Shown here: piece after piece, positions 55,810 through 64,000 of the stretch | Layout: each line of letters starts with the position of its first letter | Numbering within the stretch: position 1 is the first letter of the stretch | Assembly: GCF_015732155.1 (NCBI RefSeq) | Contig: NZ_WIQK01000001.1 | Span: forward strand, 2,552,001 to 2,616,000 | Source: Pectinatus sottacetonis | GTDB lineage: Bacteria; Bacillota; Negativicutes; Selenomonadales; Selenomonadaceae | Reading direction: 5' to 3' | Length of the DNA: 64,000 nt | Translations under genes and position numbers: made by a program | Notes under the pieces: model-generated | Told to the model about the DNA's origin: nothing | Databases searched by the model: none | Seen by the model: the letters and a program-made list of their open reading frames with translations, nothing else

Positions 55810-57042
55810 ATGAAAAAAATATTAGTAATAGGTGCTGGTGCTGCAGGAATAATGGCCGCTATAGAAGCTGCTAAAACAGCTGAGGTTACCTTGGTTGAGC
55901 AAAAGGATAAGATCGGGCGTAAATTAATGATTACTGGTAAGGGACGCTGTAATATAACTAATACAGCAGACTTAACAACTTTTATAAAAAATATTCCTGG
56001 TAATGGTAAATTTCTGTACAGTGCTTTTAAAAATTTTTTTAATGATGATGTTGTTAAATTTTTTACAACTATTGGGGTTAAAACTAAAGTAGAACGCGGT
56101 GGTAGAGTATTTCCTAAAAGTGATAGTGCGTTTGATGTTGTCAATGGCTTAAAAAATAAGCTTTACGACTCTAACATCTCTCTGCTTTTAAATACACGTG
56201 TTGCCAGACTAATTTTGAAGGACAATTGTGTCACTGGCATTGAAACATGGGCAGGAAAAATTATATTAGCAGATGCTGTTATATTATGTGCTGGTGGAGC
56301 AAGTTATCCCTTGACTGGTTCAGATGGATCTGGCATAAAATTAGCGCAAGAAGTTGGACACACCATTACACCACTGACACCGGCATTAGTGCCTTTAGAA
56401 AGCGATGCACCATGGATAAAAGGAATTCAAGGACTTTCCCTAAGAAATGTAAAGTTGAGTGTTTTTACTAACAATAAAAAAAGTGATGAATTATTTGGTG
56501 AAATGATGTTTACCCATTTTGGCGTAACAGGTCCTATAATATTATCCGCCAGCAGAGCTATCGCGCTCAATATGAATAAAGGGAAAAAAGTTTACTTATC
56601 AGTAAATTTAAAACCAGCACTCAATTCACATCAGGTTGATTTACGAATACAGCGTGATTTTGAAAAATATAAGCATAAACAAGTAAAAAATGCTATGACT
56701 GATCTACTACCACATAAATTAATTCCCATTATACTAGATTTATCATATATTGATGCAGAAAAATCAGTCAGCGAAGTAACGAAAAAAGAACGGCGGCAAC
56801 TTGCGGTAATACTTCAGAATCTTTCATTTGACATTACTAAGACACGTCCATTAGCGGAAGCTATTGTAACTTGCGGCGGCATAAGGGTTAAAGAAATAAA
56901 TCCCCAAACAATGCAATCAAAACTAGTTAAAAATCTGTATTTTGCCGGAGAAGTCCTGGATATAGACGGCTATACAGGCGGATTTAATCTACAAGCGGCT
57001 TTTTCTATGGGATATACTGCTGGACAAATGGCTGTACGCTGA
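55810..57042 (+). CDS. HI0933/YhiN-family FAD-dependent oxidoreductase
   Basis: 410-residue flavoprotein. The dinucleotide-binding motif VIGAGAAGIMAAIEAA is followed by the family signature GRKLMITGKGRCNITNTAD; later ones include GGASYPLTGSDGSGIKLA and the C-terminal YFAGEVLDIDGYTGGFNLQAAFSMG. The family is widespread with unknown physiological substrates. It is cotranscribed with rluB (2-base spacing), as often seen in clostridia. No anomaly is visible. Confidence 0.9.
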   Translation: MKKILVIGAGAAGIMAAIEAAKTAEVTLVEQKDKIGRKLMITGKGRCNITNTADLTTFIKNIPGNGKFLYSAFKNFFNDDVVKFFTTIGVKTKVERGGRVFPKSDSAFDVVNGLKNKLYDSNISLLLNTRVARLILKDNCVTGIETWAGKIILADAVILCAGGASYPLTGSDGSGIKLAQEVGHTITPLTPALVPLESDAPWIKGIQGLSLRNVKLSVFTNNKKSDELFGEMMFTHFGVTGPIILSASRAIALNMNKGKKVYLSVNLKPALNSHQVDLRIQRDFEKYKHKQVKNAMTDLLPHKLIPIILDLSYIDAEKSVSEVTKKERRQLAVILQNLSFDITKTRPLAEAIVTCGGIRVKEINPQTMQSKLVKNLYFAGEVLDIDGYTGGFNLQAAFSMGYTAGQMAVR

Positions 57043-57084
57043 CTTTTTCTACTATCATAATCAATCATACATATGGGTTTATAC

Positions 57085-57114
57085 TTGTAAGTAATTGTTT
57101 TCTTATAGTATAAT
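57085..57114 (+). promoter_or_regulatory. Promoter of the aroA-cmk-plsC-ispH-rpsA unit
   Basis: TTGTAA (57085-57090) and TATAAT (57109-57114) with an 18-base spacer, 61 bases upstream of aroA. Confidence 0.55.
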
Positions 57115-57175
57115 GAATAAGTAATAGAGAAAATTTATTCATAGCAAAATAATTTTAATTGAAGGGTAAGTGTAC

Positions 57176-58477
57176 ATGACAACTAAATCTATTCAAGCAG
57201 CAGTTACAGGTTTACACGGAGAAATAACTGTTCCTGGAGATAAATCTATATCACACCGCAGCATAATGTTTGCCGGATTATGTACTTCACCTGTCCATAT
57301 TACTAATTTTCTACATGCCCAGGATTGTATGTCAACGGTTACCTGCATGAAAGCGCTTGGTGTTGATATCGTGGAAACAACAAACGGAGATATGAGTGTT
57401 TGTGGTAAAGGACTGCACGGTCTGCGAGAAGCAACATCGGTGATTGATGCAGGTAATTCGGGAACTACTCTGAGGCTAATGATGGGAATATTATCGGGGC
57501 AAAAATTTTTGACTACATTTACTGGTGATTCTTCGTTGAGTAAAAGACCTATGGATCGCGTAATAAAACCTTTGGCAAAAATGGGGGCCCATATTGTCGG
57601 CAGAAGGGGAAATACCTTACTCCCCATAACTGTAATACCACAGACAAATAAATTGATTGGTCTGGAATATGAAATGCCCATGGCCAGTGCCCAAGTAAAA
57701 TCGGCAATTTTACTGGCCGGCCTTTACGCCAAAGGTACAACTACTATAACAGAACCATATCCTTCCCGTAATCATACTGAAAAAATGTTATCAGCTTTTG
57801 GTGCAGATATAAATTCAAGCGGCAATAACATAAAAATTAATCCAATTCAAGAACTTACTGCCCCCCAGCATATTGAGGTTCCTGGTGATATAAGTTCTGC
57901 TGCATATTGGTTTGTCGCTGGATCAATTATAAAAAATAGTGATATCCTTATAAAAAATGTTGGCATTAATGAAACACGAACTGGCATTATCGATGTACTT
58001 AAAAAAATGGGAGCAAATATAGAAATTTTAAATTTACGCCGAACAGGAGGAGAACCTTTTGCTGATGTGCGGGTAAAATCTGCTAAGCTGCACGGAATAG
58101 ACATTAAAGCAACTATAATTCCTCGCCTTATTGATGAAATTCCTGTGATTGTAGTAGCTGCAATATTAGCAGATGGTATCACTACAATAAGTGGTGCCCA
58201 GGAGCTACGTGTAAAAGAAAGTGATCGTATAAAGACAGTTTATAATGAATTCAGTAAGCTATCAACAAATATTACAGAAAAAAAGGACGGCTTTATAATA
58301 AAGGGCAATGGCTCCTTAAAATATGCTGAATGCAATTCTCATAATGACCATCGCATTGCGATGTCACTTGCAATAGCAGGAGCTGCTGGCAGCGGCATAA
58401 ATATAGATAAAGCAGAATGTGTAGATATATCTTATCCTGAATTTTATAAAACACTTCATAATCTAACTAATAAGTAA
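57176..58477 (+). CDS. aroA: EPSP synthase AroA
   Basis: 433-residue 3-phosphoshikimate 1-carboxyvinyltransferase, the sixth shikimate step (PEP plus shikimate-3-phosphate). Motifs: PGDKSISHRSIMFAGL, DAGNSGTTLRLMMGIL, SSLSKRPMDRVIKPL, the late RVKESDRIKT and NDHRIAMSLA. GAAGGG (57161-57166) directs ATG 57176 rather than GTG 57170. Other shikimate genes are not nearby. aroA followed by cmk is common. Confidence 0.96.
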   Translation: MTTKSIQAAVTGLHGEITVPGDKSISHRSIMFAGLCTSPVHITNFLHAQDCMSTVTCMKALGVDIVETTNGDMSVCGKGLHGLREATSVIDAGNSGTTLRLMMGILSGQKFLTTFTGDSSLSKRPMDRVIKPLAKMGAHIVGRRGNTLLPITVIPQTNKLIGLEYEMPMASAQVKSAILLAGLYAKGTTTITEPYPSRNHTEKMLSAFGADINSSGNNIKINPIQELTAPQHIEVPGDISSAAYWFVAGSIIKNSDILIKNVGINETRTGIIDVLKKMGANIEILNLRRTGGEPFADVRVKSAKLHGIDIKATIIPRLIDEIPVIVVAAILADGITTISGAQELRVKESDRIKTVYNEFSKLSTNITEKKDGFIIKGNGSLKYAECNSHNDHRIAMSLAIAGAAGSGINIDKAECVDISYPEFYKTLHNLTNK

Positions 58478-58503
58478 AATTTATGATTATAAAGGGGAAA
58501 AAG

Positions 58504-59163
58504 ATGAAAAAAATAATTGCCATTGATGGTCCAGCTGGAGCTGGCAAAAGTACTGTTGCGCAAATGACTGCTGATTACCTGGGATATACATATATAGATA
58601 CCGGCTCTATGTATAGAGCTGTTGCCTGGAAAGTTTTGCAGCATGTTCCAATAGATAAGCTGACTGATAATGATATAATAAATACAGTAAAAAAAATAAA
58701 TGTCCGATTATCTTACAAAAATAATAAGACAGAAGTATATGTAAATGGACAGGAAATTTCTAGTGAGCTTAAAACTCCCGCAGTTAATAAAATAGTATCA
58801 CAAGTGGCAAAATTAAGATCAGTACGAGAAAAAATGGTATATCTGCAACGCTTAATGGCTAGAAATGGAGCTGTTGTAATGGATGGTCGTGATATTGCCA
58901 GCAATGTACTACCAAATGCTGATTTAAAAATATTTTTAACGGCCTCTGTTCAAGAAAGAGCCAACAGACGCTTTCAGGAAATGCAGAAAAAAGGCTATAA
59001 TTTAAGTCTGGAAGAATTAAAAAAGGATATTGTAAAGCGTGACAAAATGGACAGTGAAAGAACTATTGCACCATTAATCAAAACAAGTGATGCTGTTTTG
59101 ATAGATACTACTGGCATGACAATTGACGCCGTTGTTGCCAAAATATTAGAATTATCCTTATAG
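58504..59163 (+). CDS. cmk: Cytidylate kinase
   Basis: 219-residue kinase that phosphorylates CMP and dCMP. P-loop IAIDGPAGAGKSTVA; TGSMYRAVAWK; VMDGRDIASNVLPNADLKIFLTAS; lid region with RRFQEMQKKGYNL. AAAGGGG (58491-58497) fits ATG 58504, excluding the frame extension from 58483. It sits between aroA and plsC in the conserved clostridial order. Confidence 0.96.
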   Translation: MKKIIAIDGPAGAGKSTVAQMTADYLGYTYIDTGSMYRAVAWKVLQHVPIDKLTDNDIINTVKKINVRLSYKNNKTEVYVNGQEISSELKTPAVNKIVSQVAKLRSVREKMVYLQRLMARNGAVVMDGRDIASNVLPNADLKIFLTASVQERANRRFQEMQKKGYNLSLEELKKDIVKRDKMDSERTIAPLIKTSDAVLIDTTGMTIDAVVAKILELSL

Positions 59164-59175
59164 GAGATGCAAACA

Positions 59176-59775
59176 ATGGAATTAGGCTATAGATTTTTAC
59201 ATGCTTTTTTTTATCTCTTATATACCGTATTATTTTCAGCTAAAGCTTATAATGTAAAAAATGTTCCAGAAAAAGGAGGCGTGATAATTGCTGCTAACCA
59301 CCTTAGTAACTGGGATCCGATGCTTATAAGCTGTTTTCTAAACAGATGTGTTGGCTATATGGCAAAAGAGGAATTATTTAAAATACCAATTCTTGGTACT
59401 ATGCTAAAGGTATTACATTCGTTTCCCATCCACAGAGGAACTTTTGATAGACGGGCCATCAGAGTTGCTATCAATAAACTGCATACAGGTGAGTGTATGG
59501 GAGTTTTCCCTGAAGGACATAGAAGCAAAGATGGGAAACTTCAGCGTGCTGCTTCAGGTGTTGCACTGATTGCTGCAAAATCAGGCGTACCTGTAATACC
59601 AACAGCCGTTATAAATACTAATAGAATATTTAAAAGTTTTTGTCCTGCGCTAAAAGTAATATATGGCGAACCGCTTTATTACAAGGAAAATTCGATTGAC
59701 AAGGCAGCGCTGCAAAGATTTACTAACAAAATCATGCAGCGAATTCAAGATTTGCTAAATTCTTACAAGACATAG
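59176..59775 (+). CDS. plsC: 1-acyl-sn-glycerol-3-phosphate acyltransferase PlsC
   Basis: 199-residue membrane-associated enzyme that converts lysophosphatidate to phosphatidate. The catalytic HX4D is in AANHLSNWDP; the glycerol-phosphate-binding FPEGHRS and a final VPVIPTAV motif are present. A hydrophobic N-terminus (about 5-25) anchors it. AGGAG (59162-59166) gives the right spacing to ATG 59176, not ATG 59167. Confidence 0.94.
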   Translation: MELGYRFLHAFFYLLYTVLFSAKAYNVKNVPEKGGVIIAANHLSNWDPMLISCFLNRCVGYMAKEELFKIPILGTMLKVLHSFPIHRGTFDRRAIRVAINKLHTGECMGVFPEGHRSKDGKLQRAASGVALIAAKSGVPVIPTAVINTNRIFKSFCPALKVIYGEPLYYKENSIDKAALQRFTNKIMQRIQDLLNSYKT

Positions 59776-59825
59776 GGGAATTTTTATGTTATACTATGGA
59801 AGATAATAATATTAATGGTGGAAAT

Positions 59826-60674
59826 ATGGATATAATATTAGCAGATTATCTAGGATTCTGTTACGGGGTAAAAAGAGCAATAAAACTTGCCCGTGAACAG
59901 GCTGGAAAGGATAAACAGGTTGTTACGCTGGGTCCTATTATACATAACCCTCAAATGGTAAAACAATTGGCTGACGAGGGTATTGGATTAGTCAATAGTC
60001 TTGATGAAATAGACAAGGGCACTGTTATTATAAGATCTCATGGTGTAGGACCATCTGTTTATAAAAGAGCTTCGGAAAAAGGACTCAGGATAATTGACGC
60101 TACATGTCCTCATGTAAAGAAAGCGCAAATGTCCGCAAAAACCCTAGCAGAAGAAGGGTATTTTGTTGTCATAATAGGAGAGAAGGCTCATCCTGAGGTT
60201 AAAAGTATAGTTGAATGGTCAGGCAGAAGTGCCGTAGTAATAGAAGATGTCCATGAAGCCGAAAAGCTTCACTTTGTAAGAAAACTAGGCATAGTTGCTC
60301 AGACCACTTTTTCCCGCGGAAAATTTAAACAGCTCGTGGATATATTAATTGATAAATCTAATGACATAAAAGTGCTGCGTACTATATGCACTGCTACCGA
60401 ACAACGCCAGGCAGCAGCCGAAGAACTGGCTATGAAAGTAGATATGATGCTTGTTATCGGTGGCAAAAATAGTGCCAATACAACACGTCTGGCTAGTTTA
60501 TGTGCTAAAAAATGTCCTACTTACCATATTGAAACAGCTGACGAACTAAAGGATAACTGGTTTCACCATATAGAAAAAATTGGTGTGACAGCAGGAGCTT
60601 CTACGCCTGACTGGCTCATCAGGGAGGTATATAGAAAGTGCAAGAACAAGAACAAGACATGCAAAGTCTATTAG
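59826..60674 (+). CDS. ispH: 4-hydroxy-3-methylbut-2-enyl diphosphate reductase IspH
   Basis: 282-residue iron-sulfur enzyme, the last step of the MEP isoprenoid pathway. The cluster cysteines are C12 (GFCYGVKRA), C94 (DATCPHVKK) and C188 (RTICTATEQRQ); substrate residues H40, H72, H122 and E124 are present. The ATG at 59826 fits the family; a frame extension to ATG 59796 is possible because the local binding site (GGTGGA) is very close. The last 37 bases overlap rpsA in another frame; in many Clostridia and Negativicutes the two are one fused gene. Confidence 0.95.
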   Translation: MDIILADYLGFCYGVKRAIKLAREQAGKDKQVVTLGPIIHNPQMVKQLADEGIGLVNSLDEIDKGTVIIRSHGVGPSVYKRASEKGLRIIDATCPHVKKAQMSAKTLAEEGYFVVIIGEKAHPEVKSIVEWSGRSAVVIEDVHEAEKLHFVRKLGIVAQTTFSRGKFKQLVDILIDKSNDIKVLRTICTATEQRQAAAEELAMKVDMMLVIGGKNSANTTRLASLCAKKCPTYHIETADELKDNWFHHIEKIGVTAGASTPDWLIREVYRKCKNKNKTCKVY

Positions 60675-61795
60675 ACCAAGGAGTAATGAAAGACTTTGTC
60701 GAAAATGAAATAATAAAGGGAACCGTTATAATGGTCGATCGTGACTCAGCTTATGTTGATGTTGGATATAAACAGGAAATCCCAATCCCTAATAAGGAAT
60801 TGGCTTTTCCAACACCGGAAAATGCATCTGATGTTGTAAGTGTAGGGGATACGATTGATGTTTATATTGTTTATATCGGTGGAGAAAACGGCATGGTTTT
60901 ATCCAAACGCCGTGCTGATGAAATGGTCGCATGGGATGATGCTAAAAAAGTCTATGATGAAAAAGCATCTGTTCCTATCAAGATCACAAAACTGATAAAA
61001 GGCGGTTTGCTCGTTTCTTTTTCAGGCCTTAGAGGTTTCTTGCCAGCATCGCAGATTGAATTACATTTTATCCGTGACCTTTCTAGTTATGTTGGCAAGG
61101 AATTACAAGCCCGCATAATTGAAATAGATAGTAAAAAACAGCGGCTAATCTTTTCCCATCGTGTTCTTCTAGAAGAAGAACGTGCTGCAAAACAGTCTGA
61201 ACTTCTTGAATCATTAAAAGTTGGTGAAATCCGAAAGGGAAAAGTAAAACGTGTTGTTGACTACGGTGCTTTCATAGATTTAGGCGGTATGGATGGTTTA
61301 GTTCATATATCTGATTTGTCATGGGATCATGTAAAACATCCTTCTGATGTCATCACTGCCGGAGATGAAGTAGATGTTCTTGTAAAGAATTTTGATCCTG
61401 AAACCAAGCGCATTTCTTTGAGCATAAAGGATACTACTACTGATCCATGGTATGATAAAATTGACAAATATTCTGTGGGTAGCTATGTAGTCGGTAAAAT
61501 TGTCAAATTGACTGATTTTGGTGCTTTTATGCAATTAGAAGAAGGGCTTGACGGCTTAATTCGCACTCGTGAGCTTTCAGAAAAACATGTTAAAAAAGCT
61601 GATGAAGTAGTAAAAGTCGGCGATGAAATAAAAGTAAAAATTATTCATATTGATAAAGAACATAAAAAAATTGCTCTTAGTATTGCTAGAGTTAAACAGG
61701 ATGCCGATAAAGCCCAGTTTGATGAATATCAAAAAGAACAGTCAAAACAGGAACAACCTAATACTGTTGCTGATAATGTTCAGGAAAAAGAATAA
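60638..61795 (+). CDS. rpsA: Ribosomal protein S1 homologue (four S1 domains)
   Basis: 385-residue protein with four S1 RNA-binding domains at about 24-97, 108-174, 192-261 and 277-347; domains 3 and 4 are canonical (GAFIDLGGMDGLVHISDLSW, GAFMQLEEGLDGLIRTRELS). It helps mRNA binding at the 30S subunit; four-domain versions are typical of Firmicutes, compared with six in E. coli. The GTG at 60638 is served by AGGGAGG (60621-60627). The N-terminus is a repeat-encoded QEQEQD stretch overlapping ispH. A strong terminator follows. Confidence 0.93.
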   Translation: MQEQEQDMQSLLDQGVMKDFVENEIIKGTVIMVDRDSAYVDVGYKQEIPIPNKELAFPTPENASDVVSVGDTIDVYIVYIGGENGMVLSKRRADEMVAWDDAKKVYDEKASVPIKITKLIKGGLLVSFSGLRGFLPASQIELHFIRDLSSYVGKELQARIIEIDSKKQRLIFSHRVLLEEERAAKQSELLESLKVGEIRKGKVKRVVDYGAFIDLGGMDGLVHISDLSWDHVKHPSDVITAGDEVDVLVKNFDPETKRISLSIKDTTTDPWYDKIDKYSVGSYVVGKIVKLTDFGAFMQLEEGLDGLIRTRELSEKHVKKADEVVKVGDEIKVKIIHIDKEHKKIALSIARVKQDADKAQFDEYQKEQSKQEQPNTVADNVQEKE

Positions 61796-61858
61796 ATTTT
61801 ACGATATTTCCTGTTTTTTTAGTTTTATAGATTATTATAGGATATCTAAGTATTTTAT

Positions 61859-61908
61859 ACTAAAAGGAGTGATGCCGTGTGACATTACTCCTTTTAGTCG
61901 TTTTTTAA
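61859..61908 (+). terminator. Strong terminator after rpsA
   Basis: ACTAAAAGGAGT (61859-61870) pairs with ACTCCTTTTAGT (61887-61898); the stem extends inward through GATG/CATT, and TTTTTT follows. Confidence 0.92.
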
Positions 61909-61939
61909 TTAGATGGCTGGTTTTTAAGGGAGTTTGTTA

Positions 61940-63322
61940 ATGTCTTACAGTGGTAAAATAATAAAGGTAAATAAAAACAGTTTAGGGGAAGAGCTTGGTA
62001 TCAAATCAGGAGATTTGTTATTAGCAGTAAATGGTCAGAAATTAATTGATATAATTGACTTAAGCTTTGCTCTTGCTGATGAGGAAATTGAACTTTTAAT
62101 AGAACATACTGATGGTAATCAGGAAATTATAGCTTTTGATAAGGACTATGATGAAGAATTAGGTGTCGAATTCGAATCAGCAGTGTTCAATGGAATACGA
62201 CGCTGCGGCAATAAATGCTGTTTTTGCTTTGTTGATCAAGTTGCTCCTAATATGCGGTCGAGTCTATCTGTTAAAGATGATGATTACCGAATGTCTTTTT
62301 TATATGGTAATTTTGTCACTATGACTAATATGGGAATAAAAGATTTTGAACGAATTCAAAAATTACATTTGTCGCCATTATATTTATCTATCCATACCAC
62401 TAATCCAAAACTTCGTATTTCTATGATGAAGAGCAAACGTGCTGGAGAAATACTTAATCAGCTAGATAAATTAGACGCAATGGATATAAAATATCATACG
62501 CAAGTAGTTTTATGTCCAGGAATAAATGATGGGTCAGAATTAGATAGAACTATTACTGATATTGATAAACATTCTGATAATGCCCTTAGTATAGCAATTG
62601 TTCCTGTAGGATTGACTAAATACAGGGATGGTTGCTATCCATTGCAGACATTTACAAAAGATACTGCTTTAACAGTGATAAAACAGGTAGAAAAATGGCA
62701 GAATTATTTCCGGGAAAAGAAAGGCTGTACTTTTGTTTATTTGAGTGATGAATTTTATCTTACTGCTGATTATCCGTTGCCTCAAAGCATTAATTATGAT
62801 GGTTTTCCCCAATTGGATAATGGTATAGGTTTAAGCAGAAATTTTATAGATGAATGGGAAAAGGCCACCCAAAATTATTCTCCTGTAAAAAAATATTATA
62901 AGGACCAATTACATCTGACTATAGTCTGCGGTAAATCAGCTGAAAAAGTATTATCACCATTGCTCAACAGTTTCAAAATAGATAATTTATATATTAATAC
63001 CTTAGCAATAATAAATAATTTTTTTGGTCCTGCTGTTACAGTAACTGGATTACTTACCGGGCAGGATATTTTAACTGCTTTGCAGAAACAGGAAAATTCT
63101 TGTGATGGGGTAATTTTACCTTCATCAGCTTTGCGCACAGGAGAAAATATTTTTTTAGATGATTATTCATTGGAAGAACTACAAAAAAAGTATCCCCACG
63201 AAATAAAAGTGGCTGCAGATGCCAAAACATTATATGAATTATTGACAAAATGGCATAATACTAAAAGCATCGTTAAAAAAGATATTTATACATGGCAGAG
63301 TAATGCTGCTTATACAAAATAA
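61940..63322 (+). CDS. DUF512 family protein with PDZ-like and radical-SAM-like parts
   Basis: 460-residue protein. Residues 1-70 are PDZ-like (GKIIKVNKNSLGEELGIKSGDLLLAVNG). Then comes CX3CX2C (C89, C93, C96 in RRCGNKCCFCFVDQ), the spacing of radical SAM cluster binding, followed by LYGNFVTMTNMG and SIHTTNPKLR. The DUF512 domain covers the rest. AAGGGAG directs ATG 61940. The family sits beside der, often with plsY and gpsA, across Clostridia. A link to ribosome or envelope biogenesis is suggested only by this context; the reaction is unknown. Confidence 0.88.
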   Translation: MSYSGKIIKVNKNSLGEELGIKSGDLLLAVNGQKLIDIIDLSFALADEEIELLIEHTDGNQEIIAFDKDYDEELGVEFESAVFNGIRRCGNKCCFCFVDQVAPNMRSSLSVKDDDYRMSFLYGNFVTMTNMGIKDFERIQKLHLSPLYLSIHTTNPKLRISMMKSKRAGEILNQLDKLDAMDIKYHTQVVLCPGINDGSELDRTITDIDKHSDNALSIAIVPVGLTKYRDGCYPLQTFTKDTALTVIKQVEKWQNYFREKKGCTFVYLSDEFYLTADYPLPQSINYDGFPQLDNGIGLSRNFIDEWEKATQNYSPVKKYYKDQLHLTIVCGKSAEKVLSPLLNSFKIDNLYINTLAIINNFFGPAVTVTGLLTGQDILTALQKQENSCDGVILPSSALRTGENIFLDDYSLEELQKKYPHEIKVAADAKTLYELLTKWHNTKSIVKKDIYTWQSNAAYTK

Positions 63323-63340
63323 AAGGTAGGTGCATAGAAC

Positions 63341-64000
63341 TTGAGTAAACCCATAGTTGCAATAGTTGGCCGACCTAATGTCGGTAAATCAACCTTGTTT
63401 AATCAAATAGGGAAAAAGCGTGTTTCTATAGTTGAAGATTTTCCAGGGGTTACACGTGACAGAATCTATATGGATGCAGAATGGCTTGATAAAAAGTTCA
63501 CCATAATTGATACTGGTGGTATAGAACTTGAAGGACAAGACACGATATTATCTTCTATTAGGATACAAGCCCAATTAGCTATAGAGGAAGCTGATGTTAT
63601 AGTTTTTTTGACTGATGGACGTGCTGGTATGACTAATACTGACGAAGAAATAGCACGAATTTTACGCAATACACGGAAACCTGTAATTCTTGCAGTAAAT
63701 AAAATTGATACTCCTAAACAAGCTCTTGATATTTACGAATTTTATAATTTAGGATTAGGTGAACCTACGGCAATTGGTGCATCTAATGCTTTGAATATTG
63801 GCGATCTACTGGACCGTATAGCTGAAGCTTTTGGTAAAATTGAAATTATAGAAGAAGACCCGGATGAAATACACATAGCAGTAATAGGAAGACCTAATGT
63901 AGGGAAATCATCACTAGTCAATGCTATGTTAGGAGAAGACCGAGTTATCGTAAGCAATATTCCAGGAACTACACGTGATGCTATAGATACACATTTTGTC
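63341..64000 (+). CDS. der: GTPase Der (EngA), cut by the window end
   Basis: The first 220 codons of the tandem-domain GTPase needed for 50S maturation. The first G domain has P-loop [26 protein letters not shown] and NKID. The second begins with [19 protein letters not shown] near 187-205 and continues to the window end, so its remaining part and the KH-like C-terminus are outside. The TTG start at 63341 follows GGTAGGTG. It lies 18 bases after the DUF512 gene, indicating cotranscription. Confidence 0.96.
   Translation, partial: MSKPIVAIVGRPNVGKSTLFNQIGKKRVSIVEDFPGVTRDRIYMDAEWLDKKFTIIDTGGIELEGQDTILSSIRIQAQLAIEEADVIVFLTDGRAGMTNTDEEIARILRNTRKPVILAVNKIDTPKQALDIYEFYNLGLGEPTAIGASNALNIGDLLDRIAEAFGKIEIIEEDPDEIHIAVIGRPNVGKSSLVNAMLGEDRVIVSNIPGTTRDAIDTHFV

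Noticed and set aside
57193-57681. 162-codon minus-strand frame opposite aroA
   Set aside because: Antisense of conserved aroA motifs, without initiation signals.
61650-61940. 96-codon frame at the rpsA end
   Set aside because: Overlaps S1 coding sequence and the strong terminator; no ribosome binding site.

Overview
The window is AT-rich and densely packed, and apart from one gene every gene lies on the + strand. The gene content and order suggest a motile, low-GC Bacillota (Firmicutes): a CodY regulator next to hslVU, a fla/che operon in the Bacillus/Clostridium order (with FliY, CheC, CheD, SigD and a SwrB-like protein), GatCAB, and ispH directly coupled to a ribosomal S1 gene. The ispH-rpsA coupling, the DUF512-der pair and FapA point to an anaerobic Clostridia or Negativicutes lineage. 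No 16S rRNA or other species marker is present, so the genus is inference only. I found no tRNA, rRNA, insertion sequence, prophage or CRISPR array.

Layout. (1) 1-4760: rqcH (ribosome rescue), a minus-strand ttcA-like tRNA thiolase and a CBS-domain pyrophosphatase. (2) 4763-12580: DNA repair and tRNA charging genes: pcrA, ligA, gatC, gatA, gatB. (3) 12581-19826: a 346-base gap rich in inverted repeats, then dprA-topA-trmFO and hslV-hslU. The xerC gene that sits between trmFO and hslV in Bacillus is absent. (4) 19955-20731: codY, followed by a terminator and a 570-base leader with complex inverted repeats. (5) 21302-54972: one flagellar and chemotaxis supercluster of about 38 genes, from flgB to a swrB-like gene, closed by a good terminator. 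(6) 55082-64000: housekeeping genes: rluB, an HI0933-type flavoprotein, aroA, cmk, plsC, ispH, rpsA, a DUF512 radical-SAM protein and the 5' part of der.

The flagellar cluster encodes the proximal rod (FlgB, FlgC, FliE), MS ring (FliF), switch (FliG, FliM, FliY), export ATPase complex (FliH, FliI, FliJ), export gate (FliO/Z, FliP, FliQ, FliR, FlhB, FlhA), hook and its assembly factors (FliK, FlgD, FlgE), FliL, placement proteins (FlhF, FlhG), chemotaxis proteins (CheY, CheB, CheA, CheW, CheC, CheD), a PilZ c-di-GMP receptor, sigma-28, FapA and several poorly known proteins. CheR, flagellin, MotAB and CsrA/FliW are not in the window.

The most interesting unexplained features are the putative attenuator-like leader before flgB, the nested inverted repeats before dprA, hairpins bracketing flgE and flbD inside the operon, a lytic transglycosylase with no signal peptide encoded among the export genes, and two unrecognised small proteins in the operon. 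I see no wholly new defence or mobile system; this is mostly conserved core genome with unusual RNA-level organisation.
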